Source: Spirochaetales bacterium (GTDB lineage Bacteria > Spirochaetota > Spirochaetia > Sphaerochaetales > Sphaerochaetaceae). From it: 50,262 nucleotides of DNA. This document shows, one piece after another, positions 24,582 through 34,035 of this stretch; positions within the stretch are counted from its first letter, which is position 1, and each line of letters opens with the position of its first letter. Made by a program: the position numbers and the translations under genes. The stretch lies in assembly GCA_012523305.1 (NCBI GenBank), contig JAAYIV010000021.1, forward strand, positions 1-50,262, read 5' to 3'. The notes below the pieces were generated by a model. That model was given only the letters and a program-made list of their open reading frames with translations, was not told where the DNA came from and made no database searches.

Positions 24582-25951
24582 CCCGCAACCGCCTGTGCAA
24601 GGCCACGTTCCCGTTGTAGTTGTTCGTGAGCCTTAACGATATCTCCGGCAAGATAGAACGATCCTGTGCAAAGTATTGCTCCTTCCGCAGAAACCGATTT
24701 CATGGCCAATTCTAATGCTTTGACCGGATCTTGCTCAAGATATAACCTGACATTCGGGTATTCCGATAATTCTTCCTTGAAAAGAAGAAACAGCGCTTCG
24801 GGATCACTTTTCTTGAACGTCCCCGGCCTGGATATGATGATATGGTTAAAATAGGGCAAAAGCAGGTGGCTCATATGAACATGGTCTTTATCGAGCAAGG
24901 CTCCGTAAATGACAGTATTTGCACCTCCTGGAAACATCTGGTTGAATGTATTCACCAGATGCCTAAGGCTTTGCACCGTATGCGCTCCGTCGACATACAC
25001 CGGAGGAACTTCAGAAATCTTATCAAGTCTTCCCGGTAGCCGAGCGTGTTCAAGGGCTTTTTCAGTGGCTCCTGCACGATAGAGATCCATGGATTTGAGA
25101 ACTATCAATGCCAACGCAGCATTCTCGGCCTGTACTTCTCCGAGCATCGAAAGTGAGAGAAAGGTTTCTTCACCCGAACGCCATTCAATCGTACATTGTT
25201 GACGTTCGCGCTCAGTGTGGGTATGTAACCGTTCCACCTCGGCAACCAGATCATACAGTCTGCTATGCTTTTGTGCAGCTTCTTCGGCGAACACGTTCCT
25301 AGCTTCTTCAGGTTGTCTGGAGATAAAGACCGGAATCCCACTTTTTATGATTTTTGATTTTTCAATCGCAATCAGGTTGATCGTATGTCCGAGTATGGCA
25401 GTATGCTCAAGCTCGATCGGCGTGATGACCGATGCTTGCGGAACAATCGTATTGGTGGCATCCAAACGCCCCCCCAGTCCGGTTTCGATGACTGCCCATT
25501 GGCATTTTGTCAGTGAAAATAGCATAAAGGAAAAGGTGGTAAATAATTCAAAAGCCGTTGGATCCGATTGGCCTAATTCATCAGAAAAAGAAAACCCTTT
25601 CAAACGGTCGACCAATTCATTAGCTGCATCCACAAGCTGCTCTTCAGGAAAAAACGATCCGGCAAGAGTAAATCGTTCACGATAATCATGAAGATGAGGT
25701 GAAAGATACAGCCCTGTTTTAAATCCTAGGGTTTCAAGTCCTTTTGCTAGAAAGCAAGCTGTGCTTCCTTTCCCTTTCGAACCGGCAACATGAATCGAAA
25801 GAAAGTCTTTTTCAGGATGTCCTATGTGATCGAGGATCGCATGCATCCTGTCTAGACGATAATGGCGGACTGAATAGGTACCTGTACGCTTCTCAAGGTT
25901 CATGAATGATTCCATGAATGAGCAAAACTGATTGAAGTCTGTAAATTGCAT
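24572..25951 (-). CDS. folC: Bifunctional folylpolyglutamate synthase/dihydrofolate synthase
   Basis: Mur-ligase-related enzyme that adds glutamates to (dihydro)folate. From ATG 25951 the protein has 459 residues. TYSVRHYRLDRMHAILDHIG, then SIHVAGSKGKGSTACFLA (the ATP loop), YLSPHLHDYRERF and ETGLGGRLDATN are diagnostic. VYVDGAHT begins the C-terminal domain. ATG 25951 lies 12 bases after a good -10 box and has no ribosome site (CCTCC precedes it), so the leader would be about 5 bases. In-frame ATGs at 25915 and 25903 are alternatives. It heads the folC-rqcH-Memo-membrane protein unit. Confidence 0.92.
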   Translation of the reverse strand: MQFTDFNQFCSFMESFMNLEKRTGTYSVRHYRLDRMHAILDHIGHPEKDFLSIHVAGSKGKGSTACFLAKGLETLGFKTGLYLSPHLHDYRERFTLAGSFFPEEQLVDAANELVDRLKGFSFSDELGQSDPTAFELFTTFSFMLFSLTKCQWAVIETGLGGRLDATNTIVPQASVITPIELEHTAILGHTINLIAIEKSKIIKSGIPVFISRQPEEARNVFAEEAAQKHSRLYDLVAEVERLHTHTERERQQCTIEWRSGEETFLSLSMLGEVQAENAALALIVLKSMDLYRAGATEKALEHARLPGRLDKISEVPPVYVDGAHTVQSLRHLVNTFNQMFPGGANTVIYGALLDKDHVHMSHLLLPYFNHIIISRPGTFKKSDPEALFLLFKEELSEYPNVRLYLEQDPVKALELAMKSVSAEGAILCTGSFYLAGDIVKAHEQLQRERGLAQAVAGCH

Positions 25952-25962
25952 GGAGGTACTGT

Positions 25963-25992
25963 AGTATACCCGATAGGTTTGGTCAATGTCAC
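25963..25992 (-). promoter_or_regulatory. Promoter candidate for the folC unit
   Basis: Minus strand GTGACA (25992-25987), 18 bases, TATACT (25968-25963). Each box has five of six consensus bases. Initiation would be near 25956, only about 5 bases before the folC ATG. Confidence 0.52.
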
Positions 25993-26055
25993 AAGAATTT
26001 GTACTAATTGGTATATTACAACTTGACGCTTCACGAAACATTGTTCATTAAAGGA

Positions 26056-26085
26056 TTGATTTTTTCCTTTGTATGGTTTTATAGT
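26056..26085 (+). promoter_or_regulatory. Promoter candidate for acyl-CoA synthetase-yhbY
   Basis: TTGATT (26056-26061), 18 bases, TATAGT (26080-26085), in an AT-rich stretch. It is divergent from the folC promoter within a 210-base intergenic region. Confidence 0.48.
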
Positions 26086-26161
26086 TTATTATAAGGGATG
26101 ATGAGTGAACGATGACCGGCGGTCAAAATTTCAATACGACAGTTATCCCCAGGAGACTGCA

Positions 26162-27913
26162 ATGGCAAAAAATAAAGTAGATGTTCGACCTTGGGATTTC
26201 CTTGCTGAATACAGGGGTACTGTATTCGAGGGTGAATGGCCGACTATCCCCCAAATGTTCGAGATTACGGTCAAACGGCATCCATCAAATCGTTGTTTTA
26301 CCGCTTTTTCTCCAGTTGAAATGACTTTGACCTATGCCGAGGTATTGAAGAAAGTCAAACAAGTATCTGGTTATCTGCACACCAAAGGCATTGGATTGAA
26401 CAGTAAGGTCGCGGTTACAGGTAAAAACAGTCCTGAATGGGCGATAGCTTATCTGGCGATTCTTTTTACCGGTGCGACTGTCGTTCCTCTGGACTTCCAG
26501 TTGAAGGATGAAGAAATAAACTTCCTTTTGAAGTTTGCCGGAGTCGAATATTTGTTTATCGACGCAGAACGTATAGATGACATTGATAAACAGGGTAACA
26601 TCGGTCTGGTTGAGAAAATCTCCTTAGAACCAAATCATCCGAATTATGTGATGGATCTTGACGGTTCGTTCGATGAACATACCGAAAAAGCCAGCGAATC
26701 CGATCTTGCGGCTATCCTTTTCACAAGCGGAACAACAGGAAATCCGAAAGGCGTCATGCTTTCCCACTCGAATCTCGTGAGCGACTGCTACCTGGCACAG
26801 GATTTGTTGACTGTCCTTCCTACCGATGTCTTCTACGCATTGTTACCGATTCACCATTCATACACGATGCTTGCCGTATTCATCGAAGCCATTTCAATCG
26901 GATCCGAAATCGTATTCGGCAAGAAACTGATCGTAACCCAGATACTCAAAGAATTGAAAAAGGGAAAGGTGACCATGTTCCTTGCCGTTCCGATGCTGTT
27001 CAACAAAATGCTGAAAGGCCTTATGAATGGTATCAAGGAAAAAGGTGCTCTCGTGTACGGATTGATTCGATTCTTGATGGGAATCAGCGGATTTATCAAA
27101 AAAGTATTCAGAAAGAATCCGGGGAACAAGATGTTCAAAGGAATTCTTGAAAAACTCTCCCTCGATAATATCAGGATTTGTATCTGCGGTGGCGGGCCGC
27201 TTCCCGCATCTACGTTCAAGATGTTCAACCAGCTGGGTATCGATTTCGTACAAGGGTACGGTCTGACCGAAACAAGTCCGATCCTGACGCTCAATCCCAT
27301 CGATGCGTATATCGAAACATCCGTTGGAAAAGTCCTTCCGAGGACTGAAATGAAAATCATTGACACCGATGAGAAAGGTGTTGGTGAAATTACTGTCAGG
27401 GGCCCGATGGTGATGCAAGGATATTATAAGAATCCTGAAGCGACTGCGGAAATTCTCGATGAGAACAGATGGTTGAAAACCGGTGATGCGGGGTACCTTG
27501 ATGCAAATAACTATTTATATCTGACCGGAAGAAAAAAATCTTTGATTGTTACCGAAGGGGGAAAGAATGTCTTTCCCGAAGAAATCGAAGATGAGTTCCA
27601 GTTGTATGATGAAATAGATCAGATTTGTGTGTTGGGCTTCGTTTTGGACGAGAAGATGAAGACCGAAGGCATCAGGGCTTTGGTCCATCCATCAGAAAAA
27701 TTTGTTGATGAAATGAAACAAAGGTTTCCGGATGACAAGCAACGTAAAGCCGAGATGAACAAACATATGGATGAAATCGTTGAAAAGGTCAACAAAGACT
27801 TGCTTCCTTACAAGAGAATCAGTAGAGTCGATTTGGTGGACGAACCGTTCGAAATGTCATCGACTAAAAAAATCAAACGGTTCATCTATGCTGAAAAGTA
27901 CAAGTATCTATAG
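26162..27913 (+). CDS. AMP-binding long-chain acyl-CoA (or acyl-ACP) synthetase
   Basis: Activates fatty acids as acyl-AMP and transfers them to CoA or acyl carrier protein. The start is ATG 26162, with AGGAG 6 bases upstream; an earlier in-frame ATG at 26105 lacks one. The 583-residue protein has motif A1 ILFTSGTTGNPKGVMLSHSN, GYGLTETSPIL, and the linker WLKTGDAGYLD...TGRKKSLIVTEGGKNVFPEE. It ends with the catalytic lysine region SSTKKIKRFIYAEKY. No membrane segment is clear, but a basic patch near 310 could touch the membrane. It is followed 8 bases later by yhbY. A paralogue is at 38010-39761. Confidence 0.88.
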   Translation: MAKNKVDVRPWDFLAEYRGTVFEGEWPTIPQMFEITVKRHPSNRCFTAFSPVEMTLTYAEVLKKVKQVSGYLHTKGIGLNSKVAVTGKNSPEWAIAYLAILFTGATVVPLDFQLKDEEINFLLKFAGVEYLFIDAERIDDIDKQGNIGLVEKISLEPNHPNYVMDLDGSFDEHTEKASESDLAAILFTSGTTGNPKGVMLSHSNLVSDCYLAQDLLTVLPTDVFYALLPIHHSYTMLAVFIEAISIGSEIVFGKKLIVTQILKELKKGKVTMFLAVPMLFNKMLKGLMNGIKEKGALVYGLIRFLMGISGFIKKVFRKNPGNKMFKGILEKLSLDNIRICICGGGPLPASTFKMFNQLGIDFVQGYGLTETSPILTLNPIDAYIETSVGKVLPRTEMKIIDTDEKGVGEITVRGPMVMQGYYKNPEATAEILDENRWLKTGDAGYLDANNYLYLTGRKKSLIVTEGGKNVFPEEIEDEFQLYDEIDQICVLGFVLDEKMKTEGIRALVHPSEKFVDEMKQRFPDDKQRKAEMNKHMDEIVEKVNKDLLPYKRISRVDLVDEPFEMSSTKKIKRFIYAEKYKYL

Positions 27914-27921
27914 GAGCAAGG

Positions 27922-28230
27922 ATGAATAGCCACGTAAGGAACTTCCTTAGGCAACGGGCGCATGAATTGCAGCCCGTTGTCATGATAGGGCAACTCGGTG
28001 TTGACGGGAGAATCGTCAGGGCCTTGGATGAAGCGCTTACTTCTCATGAATTGGTAAAGGTTCGCTTCCAAGCACATGAGGACGAACGGCGTGCCATCGC
28101 AAGCGATTTGGCGGAAGCGACCCGTGCCGAAGTCGTGAGCATCATCGGGCATGTTGCGACTTTTTTTAGACAGAATCCGGATCAGGAACATCAACTGATT
28201 CATATACCAAAGCATATGCGTTCACTATAA
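27922..28230 (+). CDS. yhbY: YhbY-family (CRM domain) RNA-binding protein
   Basis: A 102-residue single CRM-domain protein of the kind that binds pre-50S ribosomes. LRQRAHELQPVVMIGQLGVD contains the GxxG loop (IGQLG), and VKVRFQAHEDERRAIASDLA with VVSIIGHVATFFRQN complete the alpha-beta fold. Length is standard (about 97). TAGGAGCAAGG precedes the ATG. It overlaps the last 6 bases of the opposing hexosaminidase gene. Confidence 0.92.
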   Translation: MNSHVRNFLRQRAHELQPVVMIGQLGVDGRIVRALDEALTSHELVKVRFQAHEDERRAIASDLAEATRAEVVSIIGHVATFFRQNPDQEHQLIHIPKHMRSL

Positions 28231-29733
28231 TTCGCCTTGATAGTAACGTATGTTCAAAGCTTCCAGTCGTTTGGCATGGTGATGCCATCGCCTGACAAAT
28301 GAATCATAGTCTTTTTTCTCAACCGGTAACCACAGAGCTTCGCTGATAGCGCATAATCGCGGGAACAGCATGTATTGTGCTTCTTCCGGATCAGTAATAT
28401 ATTCTGTCCACAAATTCCCCTGACCTCCGATAAATTGTTCTTGATATACCGAATCCTCTGGTTTCATAGGAGAGAAATCATAAGATTGGCGAACCGTGGT
28501 GATGCCGATATTTCCTCGTTCATGCCGATCTGCCGTATGTCGATAGTCAAGGTAACATCCGTCATCTTTTAACGAGGATATCACATCGAATCCTGCCGAT
28601 ACCGCTTTTTGGCATCTCTTGTGCCCTCTCCATGCCATGATCGTGAGCTTGTTCGTGTCGCGCTCGGGGTCAATACTCTCAAGCACTTCATCCCATGCGA
28701 TTGCCTTCTTGTTCAGGCCAGATATGATATTGATAGCCTGTCTGGTGAACCATCCTTGTATCGATTCGATATTTCTAAGGCGCTCTCGATGCATCAGTTC
28801 ATTGCATGCAGTACAAGATTTCCAACGAACCGTAGGACATTCATCCCCACCGATATGTACATAAGCAGATGTAAAGCAATTTGCTAGTTCACCATAAGTT
28901 TCTTCCATGAATCGTATGATATGGTTTGAACCGGCGCAGAGCACATCTTCAAATATTCCCCAAGTGGTCGGTACGTGATAGGGGCCTTTTGTACACCCGA
29001 GGTCTGGATAGGCGGCAAGGGCTGCTGTCGTATGGCCAGGCATATCGATTTCAGGAATTACCATCACATGTCGTTTTTGGGCATAAGCCACAATATCCTG
29101 AATCTCTTTGTGTGAATATACTCCTCCGACACGCAAAGAGTTTTCACTACGCCATGCACCTACATCTTCCAAGTTTGGAAATGTTTTTACAGGAAAGCGC
29201 CAGCCTTGATCATCTGTGAGATGCCAATGGAAACGATTCATTCGTAACATCGAGATCATATCGATGAGGGAAGTGATGAAATCAGATGAAAAATAATGAC
29301 GTGAACAATCGAGCATCAAGCCTCTATATCCATAATGAGGCCCATCGCAAATCGTACAGCAAGGAATGTTGTTTCCATATGTCATGGCCAATTGGCGAAG
29401 GATTTGCACCGCATGCCAAATTCCCTCCGCAGTGGAGGATTCGCACAAGATATGCAGTGGTGTTATTTCTATCCTAAACGCGCATTCGTTAAGAGCTTCC
29501 GTTTCAACGCGTATGCGCAATTGTATCGAAGATGTTGTTTCTGTTCTAATTTTTAAAGAGTCTGCATGTATTGCCGATCCCAATTGAATCGCTGCCAGAT
29601 GAGATTCTTGTTCAAGTACATGATCAAACATGATTGAAGATGTTGCCAGATTAAAAAAACCTGGAGTGTCCACAATCACCAAGGGACGGGGAATCAGGAC
29701 TTCGCTTGGCCTCGGAGTCTTAGGCTTCTCCAT
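28225..29733 (-). CDS. Beta-N-acetylhexosaminidase (GH20), cytoplasmic
   Basis: Removes terminal N-acetylglucosamine/galactosamine by substrate-assisted catalysis. From ATG 29733 the protein has 502 residues. An N-terminal GH20b domain (about 1-125) precedes the barrel, which starts with YRGLMLDCSRHYFSSDFI and has FHWHLTDDQGWRFPVKTFP. The catalytic pair is Asp297-Glu298 in HIGGDECP. No signal peptide is present, so it probably works on imported oligosaccharides, perhaps recycled peptidoglycan sugars or chitobiose. There is no ribosome site; a promoter ends six bases before the ATG, suggesting a leaderless mRNA. A longer start at TTG 29799 would lie upstream of that promoter and is rejected. 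Confidence 0.92.
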   Translation of the reverse strand: MEKPKTPRPSEVLIPRPLVIVDTPGFFNLATSSIMFDHVLEQESHLAAIQLGSAIHADSLKIRTETTSSIQLRIRVETEALNECAFRIEITPLHILCESSTAEGIWHAVQILRQLAMTYGNNIPCCTICDGPHYGYRGLMLDCSRHYFSSDFITSLIDMISMLRMNRFHWHLTDDQGWRFPVKTFPNLEDVGAWRSENSLRVGGVYSHKEIQDIVAYAQKRHVMVIPEIDMPGHTTAALAAYPDLGCTKGPYHVPTTWGIFEDVLCAGSNHIIRFMEETYGELANCFTSAYVHIGGDECPTVRWKSCTACNELMHRERLRNIESIQGWFTRQAINIISGLNKKAIAWDEVLESIDPERDTNKLTIMAWRGHKRCQKAVSAGFDVISSLKDDGCYLDYRHTADRHERGNIGITTVRQSYDFSPMKPEDSVYQEQFIGGQGNLWTEYITDPEEAQYMLFPRLCAISEALWLPVEKKDYDSFVRRWHHHAKRLEALNIRYYQGEL

Positions 29734-29739
29734 GAACAA

Positions 29740-29768
29740 ATTACAACACGGTACATCATCATTGTCAA
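29740..29768 (-). promoter_or_regulatory. Consensus promoter giving a leaderless hexosaminidase mRNA
   Basis: Minus strand TTGACA (29768-29763), 17 bases, TGTAAT (29745-29740), then six bases TTGTTC and the ATG. The expected first transcribed base is the A of the start codon. Confidence 0.62.
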
Positions 29769-29810
29769 ATAATAATAAGGCAATGAGAAATGGTTTCAAA
29801 TATTGCGGAT

Positions 29811-29848
29811 AAAAAAAGCAGACGGTTCATGTTGCGAAGCGTCTGCTT
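29811..29848 (-). terminator. Rho-independent terminator of the phosphofructokinase gene
   Basis: On the minus strand the stem AAGCAGACG / CGTCTGCTT (9 pairs) with a 15-base loop runs into seven T residues. It begins 9 bases after the stop codon. Confidence 0.85.
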
Positions 29849-29856
29849 ACTGACAA

Positions 29857-31515
29857 TTATTCCTGATGTTCCAACTTCAATGTCATCGTCGGTTGGTCAC
29901 ATACCTCTGCCGGACCGAAATATTGAATGGCTCCGGGATACGTGAAGCTTGTGGTATAGGCCCATGTATCCCGATGGCTTGCGAAATACTTGAACGGTTT
30001 GCCTTCAAGTTCGACCAACGCCTTCTTTATGACCGGTTTCATATGACCATGGCGCATTTCCATATTCATCATCATGGTGATGGGCACGCCGCCAGCTTTC
30101 CATTGCTCTGCGGGTTTGGTGAGTCCGGTAATTGAAGAGATATATCCGTTGCACCCATGAACGATGAGTAGAAATGCATTATATCCCAAACTATAACAGT
30201 AATCAGCATCGAAATTTGAAGGGAATCCGCAACGACCTTCATACCCGAAGAAATGGATGTTGGTACTGAATTTTCCCCTGTAAGAACCTTCATGCTTCAT
30301 CTGCTCCAAAGTATGAGAAACCATGTGGGCAAGCAAACGTTCCGTTTCGATCCGTGACACCTGTACGTTACCGTGCGGGTCCCGGTCCATAAGCAATTGT
30401 TTGCGAATTTCAACGGGTAGGGATTGGAATGCATCGCAAGAGACTTTGGAAAGACGTTCGATGATAAAAGTTTGGCGATCATCCCAATCCTGAATGGTAC
30501 CATAGCGATTCCCGTCTTTTGCAAGCAAAGTATTCAACTCACCGATGAGTAGTTTCATCTCGGGAATGAATTCGATCAATCCCTCAGGAACGAGGACTAC
30601 TCCGAAATTCTCATTTGATTCAGAGCGTTTGGCGACTATTGCGGCGATGTAGTCCACGATTTCTTGTAGTGTCGTTCCTTCTTTCTCAATCTCTTCGGAG
30701 ATCAAAGTGATAGTCGGTTGTGTCTGCAGGGCGCACTCCAATGTGATGTGGCTGGCACTTCTTCCCATCAGTTTGATGAAATGCCAATATTTACGCGCGC
30801 TGTTCGCATCTCGCTCGATATTACCGATCAATTCACTATACGTCTTGACCGCGGTATCGAAGCCAAACGAAATCTCGATCGATTCATTCTTTAGATCGCC
30901 ATCGATTGTCTTGGGACAACCAACAACTTGTATGGCGTGATTGTGCGATGCGAAATATTCAGCTAGTACCGCTGCATTGGTATTCGAATCATCTCCACCA
31001 ATAATTACAAGAGCTGTTATGTCATGTTCCTCACATACTTGCGCACAACGAGCGAATTGCTCATTGGTTTCAAGTTTCGTCCTACCGCTTCCGATCATAT
31101 CAAAACCGCCAGTGTTGCGATAGGAATCAACAATTTCATCGGTCAGAATGAGAAAATCATCATTTAGTATTCCAGAAGGGCCACCTTTGAAACCAAACAG
31201 TTTGGAAGCCTTATTGGCATGTTTCAATGCATCGAACAAACCGCAAATCACATTATGTCCGCCTGGAGCTTGACCTCCGCTGAGAATAACGGCGACATGT
31301 ATCGGATCGAACGCACGTTTTGTCTCGCTTTTCTCAAAAATGATGCCGGGCAAACCATAGGTATGTGAAAATTGTGACTGTAATGCTTCATGATCGCTTT
31401 CGCTCCTTGAAGGAGCTCCGTGACGAGCACCTATCATATGGATATCTTCGCGTAGGATCGCAGGTAATTTGGGGCTGTATTTATAACGGATTTCCTGCAA
31501 AATCGAATTCTTCAT
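29857..31515 (-). CDS. pfp: Pyrophosphate-dependent 6-phosphofructokinase (long, beta-subunit-like form)
   Basis: Phosphorylates fructose-6-phosphate reversibly with pyrophosphate instead of ATP in glycolysis. Start ATG 31515 has GAGGAG 6 bases upstream. The 552-residue length matches the spirochaetal/plant PFP-beta type. Residues 76-90 hold [20 protein letters not shown] (173-177) carries the Asp that marks PPi users where ATP enzymes have Gly; [10 protein letters not shown] (201-210) is the catalytic loop; [19 protein letters not shown] follows. A consensus promoter precedes it and a terminator follows, so it is a single-gene unit. Confidence 0.94.
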   Translation of the reverse strand: MKNSILQEIRYKYSPKLPAILREDIHMIGARHGAPSRSESDHEALQSQFSHTYGLPGIIFEKSETKRAFDPIHVAVILSGGQAPGGHNVICGLFDALKHANKASKLFGFKGGPSGILNDDFLILTDEIVDSYRNTGGFDMIGSGRTKLETNEQFARCAQVCEEHDITALVIIGGDDSNTNAAVLAEYFASHNHAIQVVGCPKTIDGDLKNESIEISFGFDTAVKTYSELIGNIERDANSARKYWHFIKLMGRSASHITLECALQTQPTITLISEEIEKEGTTLQEIVDYIAAIVAKRSESNENFGVVLVPEGLIEFIPEMKLLIGELNTLLAKDGNRYGTIQDWDDRQTFIIERLSKVSCDAFQSLPVEIRKQLLMDRDPHGNVQVSRIETERLLAHMVSHTLEQMKHEGSYRGKFSTNIHFFGYEGRCGFPSNFDADYCYSLGYNAFLLIVHGCNGYISSITGLTKPAEQWKAGGVPITMMMNMEMRHGHMKPVIKKALVELEGKPFKYFASHRDTWAYTTSFTYPGAIQYFGPAEVCDQPTMTLKLEHQE

Positions 31516-31551
31516 CGTACATCTCCTCAAGCATTGGTTTGAATTAAGAAA

Positions 31552-31580
31552 AATATAGCGACTTTAGGTAGGACTTGCAA
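31552..31580 (-). promoter_or_regulatory. Promoter for pfp
   Basis: Minus strand TTGCAA (31580-31575), 17 bases, TATATT (31557-31552); initiation near 31545, leader about 30 bases with GAGGAG. It is back-to-back with the beta-galactosidase promoter. Confidence 0.6.
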
Positions 31581-31585
31581 TAGGA

Positions 31586-31615
31586 GTGCCACTGCCCGAA
31601 TTTGTATGGTATAGT
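31586..31615 (+). promoter_or_regulatory. Promoter candidate for the beta-galactosidase unit
   Basis: GTGCCA (31586-31591), 18 bases, TATAGT (31610-31615), preceded by TGG (extended -10 element). Initiation near 31622 leaves a short leader with GGAGGAACC. Confidence 0.45.
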
Positions 31616-31638
31616 ATCCTCACCATATCGGAGGAACC

Positions 31639-34029
31639 ATGAGAAACACAATCCCGTTGAATTACGGATGGAAATTTTTCAAGGGCGATGACCCGTCTTA
31701 TGCTCTTCCCGATTATGATGATTCTACATGGGTAACAGTCGATATTCCTCATACTGTGAAAGAATTACCTTTACATTATTTTGATGATCAGTCCTTTGCC
31801 TTCATCAGTTGGTATAGATATACCATTCCCGTTGGGTTGATAAAAGGGCAGAAGTATCGAAAAGTTCGTTTCGAAGGAGTCGCGACTTATGCCCAAGTTT
31901 ATGCGAACGGGCAATTGATCGGTTCACATAAAGGTGGGTACACACCGTTCGAATGTAGTTTGGATGCCATCGCACATGATGAATCGATTGTGCTGAGCGT
32001 AAGAGTCGATGCAAGCGAACGGCCTGAAATACCTCCGTTTGGGAATGTCATTGATTATCTCACCTATGGCGGTATATATAGGGAAGTGTATCTGGAAATC
32101 TTTCAGACAGCACGCTTGGAGGATGTGTGGGTGCACACTTCGAATGAATTGTCTGAAACCAAACATGTGTATGTCGATTATCTGATTGAAAATAATGAAA
32201 AAGTTCCATGCTCACTGGAAATCCGGATGTTAGGTGAGAATGACTCGATACTGCATAGTACATGGATACAGGTTGAAGATAGACATGCTAAAGTCGACTT
32301 TGAGATACGTGGTGCATCATTATGGGATATGGAATCGCCTGTGATGTATACGTTGAGGACAACGTTACTGGTGGACAGCCAACCGGCTGACGTAACATCA
32401 GTTCGCTTTGGGTTTCGTTCTGTCAAATTTACTGAAGAAAAGGTCATTTTCAATGGAAAGAAAATCCAGTTACGAGGATTAAACCGCCATCAATGTTATC
32501 CGTATGTCGGATATGCGATGCCGGCTTCACAACAAATCGCTGATGCGGATCTGTTAAAATTCTCATTGGGAGTAGATATAGTAAGGACTAGTCATTACCC
32601 GCAGCACCGTGCATTCTTGGACCGTTGCGATGAAATAGGATTACTTGTCTTCCCGGAAATTCCGGGTTGGCAGCATATCGGGCAGAGCGAAGAATGGAAA
32701 GCGTTGGTCCTGGATCATTTGCGTGAAATGATCATGAGAGACCGCAATCATCCTTCGATCGTATTATGGGGAGTGAGGATCAATGAAAGCAAAGATGATG
32801 ATGAGTTATATAAGCGAACCAACGAACTTGCCCATTGGCTCGATCCTACTAGACAAACCGCCGGAGTGAGAAATTTCAAACAAAGTCGTCTATATGAGGA
32901 TGTATACACATACAATGATTTTGTACACAGAGGCGACAACCAGGTGCTTGATTCTCCTGATAGCGTATGCGGTGGCAAGAGATATCCCTACATGGTAACG
33001 GAACATACGGGACACATGTTTCCGACAAAACCATTTGACAATGAACAAAGACGTCTTGATCATGCACTACGCCATGCGCGAATTATCGATTACATGTATG
33101 GCAATAGCAGAATGTGCGGTGTTATAGGATGGTGTATGGCCGATTACAATACGCATCGGTATTTCGGCAGCGGAGACCAAGTCTGTTACCATGGAGTGAC
33201 CGACATGTTCAGGATTCCGAAATTAGCCGCTGCTGTCTATGCCTCCCAAAGTAATCGGAAACCGGTAATGGAAGTTTCAAGCCATATGGATATTGGAGAG
33301 TCCTCCGGACATCATATCGGTAACGTATATGTATTTACAAATTGTGATCGAATTGAAGTTGCTTATAATCATACGGTCATCGGAACCTATTTCCCCGATA
33401 CATTGAATTTCCCGCATTTACCTCATCCTCCCGTGGTCATCAGTGATTTTATTGGTAACCGTCTTGAAAGCGAACAGCACTTCCGGCCAAAGGATCGAAA
33501 AGTGTTGAAGCGGCTGCTCCTTGAAGCTTCCGAAAAAGGTTTTGACCTCCATCTCAGAGACAAGCTGTCGATGGTAAGGTTGATGAAGTCATACAAAATG
33601 GGATTGCCTGAAGTGATACGCTTGTATGAGACGTATGTAGGATGCTGGGATGTTAAAGACAAGGTGTGGACATTCATGGGTTATAGCAATGACCGAATGG
33701 TATGCACGAAGGAGTTTAGAAGCGCAAACAGGAGCTCCATAGAATTACAGGCCGATACAGATACGTTATACGTAAAAAAGGAAACATATGATGTGGTGCG
33801 ATTGACGGTGAGAGCTGTGAGTGAATATGGTATCACCTTGAACTACGCTAGTGATCCTCTTATGATAACATGCGAGGGACCAATTAGACTTATCGGTCCT
33901 GATTTAATTTCCCTGAATGCAGGAAATGCTGGAATTTATATTAGGACAATTGGTTTAACTGGAAGAGCAACAGTAAAAATCGCTTCTCCATTTCTTGGTG
34001 ATACATCAATTTCATTGAATGTGGAGTAG
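31639..34029 (+). CDS. Glycoside hydrolase family 2 (beta-galactosidase-like), cytoplasmic
   Basis: Retaining beta-glycosidase of 796 residues. Domain order: jelly-roll sugar-binding domain (1-165; LNYGWKFFKGD...STWVTVDIPHT), immunoglobulin-like domain (about 170-265), then the TIM barrel with QLRGLNRHQCYPYVGYAM and VDIVRTSHYPQHRAFLDRCD. Glu383 in WGVRINES is the acid/base and Glu455 in MVTEHTG the nucleophile. The C-terminal third holds further beta-sandwich domains of the bacterial type. No signal peptide. Substrate (galactoside, glucuronide or other) cannot be read from this. A GGAGG site 7 bases before ATG fixes the start. The next gene follows after 6 bases. Confidence 0.88.
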   Translation: MRNTIPLNYGWKFFKGDDPSYALPDYDDSTWVTVDIPHTVKELPLHYFDDQSFAFISWYRYTIPVGLIKGQKYRKVRFEGVATYAQVYANGQLIGSHKGGYTPFECSLDAIAHDESIVLSVRVDASERPEIPPFGNVIDYLTYGGIYREVYLEIFQTARLEDVWVHTSNELSETKHVYVDYLIENNEKVPCSLEIRMLGENDSILHSTWIQVEDRHAKVDFEIRGASLWDMESPVMYTLRTTLLVDSQPADVTSVRFGFRSVKFTEEKVIFNGKKIQLRGLNRHQCYPYVGYAMPASQQIADADLLKFSLGVDIVRTSHYPQHRAFLDRCDEIGLLVFPEIPGWQHIGQSEEWKALVLDHLREMIMRDRNHPSIVLWGVRINESKDDDELYKRTNELAHWLDPTRQTAGVRNFKQSRLYEDVYTYNDFVHRGDNQVLDSPDSVCGGKRYPYMVTEHTGHMFPTKPFDNEQRRLDHALRHARIIDYMYGNSRMCGVIGWCMADYNTHRYFGSGDQVCYHGVTDMFRIPKLAAAVYASQSNRKPVMEVSSHMDIGESSGHHIGNVYVFTNCDRIEVAYNHTVIGTYFPDTLNFPHLPHPPVVISDFIGNRLESEQHFRPKDRKVLKRLLLEASEKGFDLHLRDKLSMVRLMKSYKMGLPEVIRLYETYVGCWDVKDKVWTFMGYSNDRMVCTKEFRSANRSSIELQADTDTLYVKKETYDVVRLTVRAVSEYGITLNYASDPLMITCEGPIRLIGPDLISLNAGNAGIYIRTIGLTGRATVKIASPFLGDTSISLNVE

Positions 34030-34035
34030 CTAGGA

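Noticed and set aside
26851-27418. Long open frames on the minus strand inside the first acyl-CoA synthetase
   Set aside because: They are antisense to a complete, well conserved enzyme, lack ribosome sites and have no recognisable product; they are shadow frames from codon bias.
29734-29799. Longer hexosaminidase start at TTG 29799
   Set aside because: It has no ribosome site and would place the consensus promoter inside the coding sequence; the extra residues do not match GH20 proteins.
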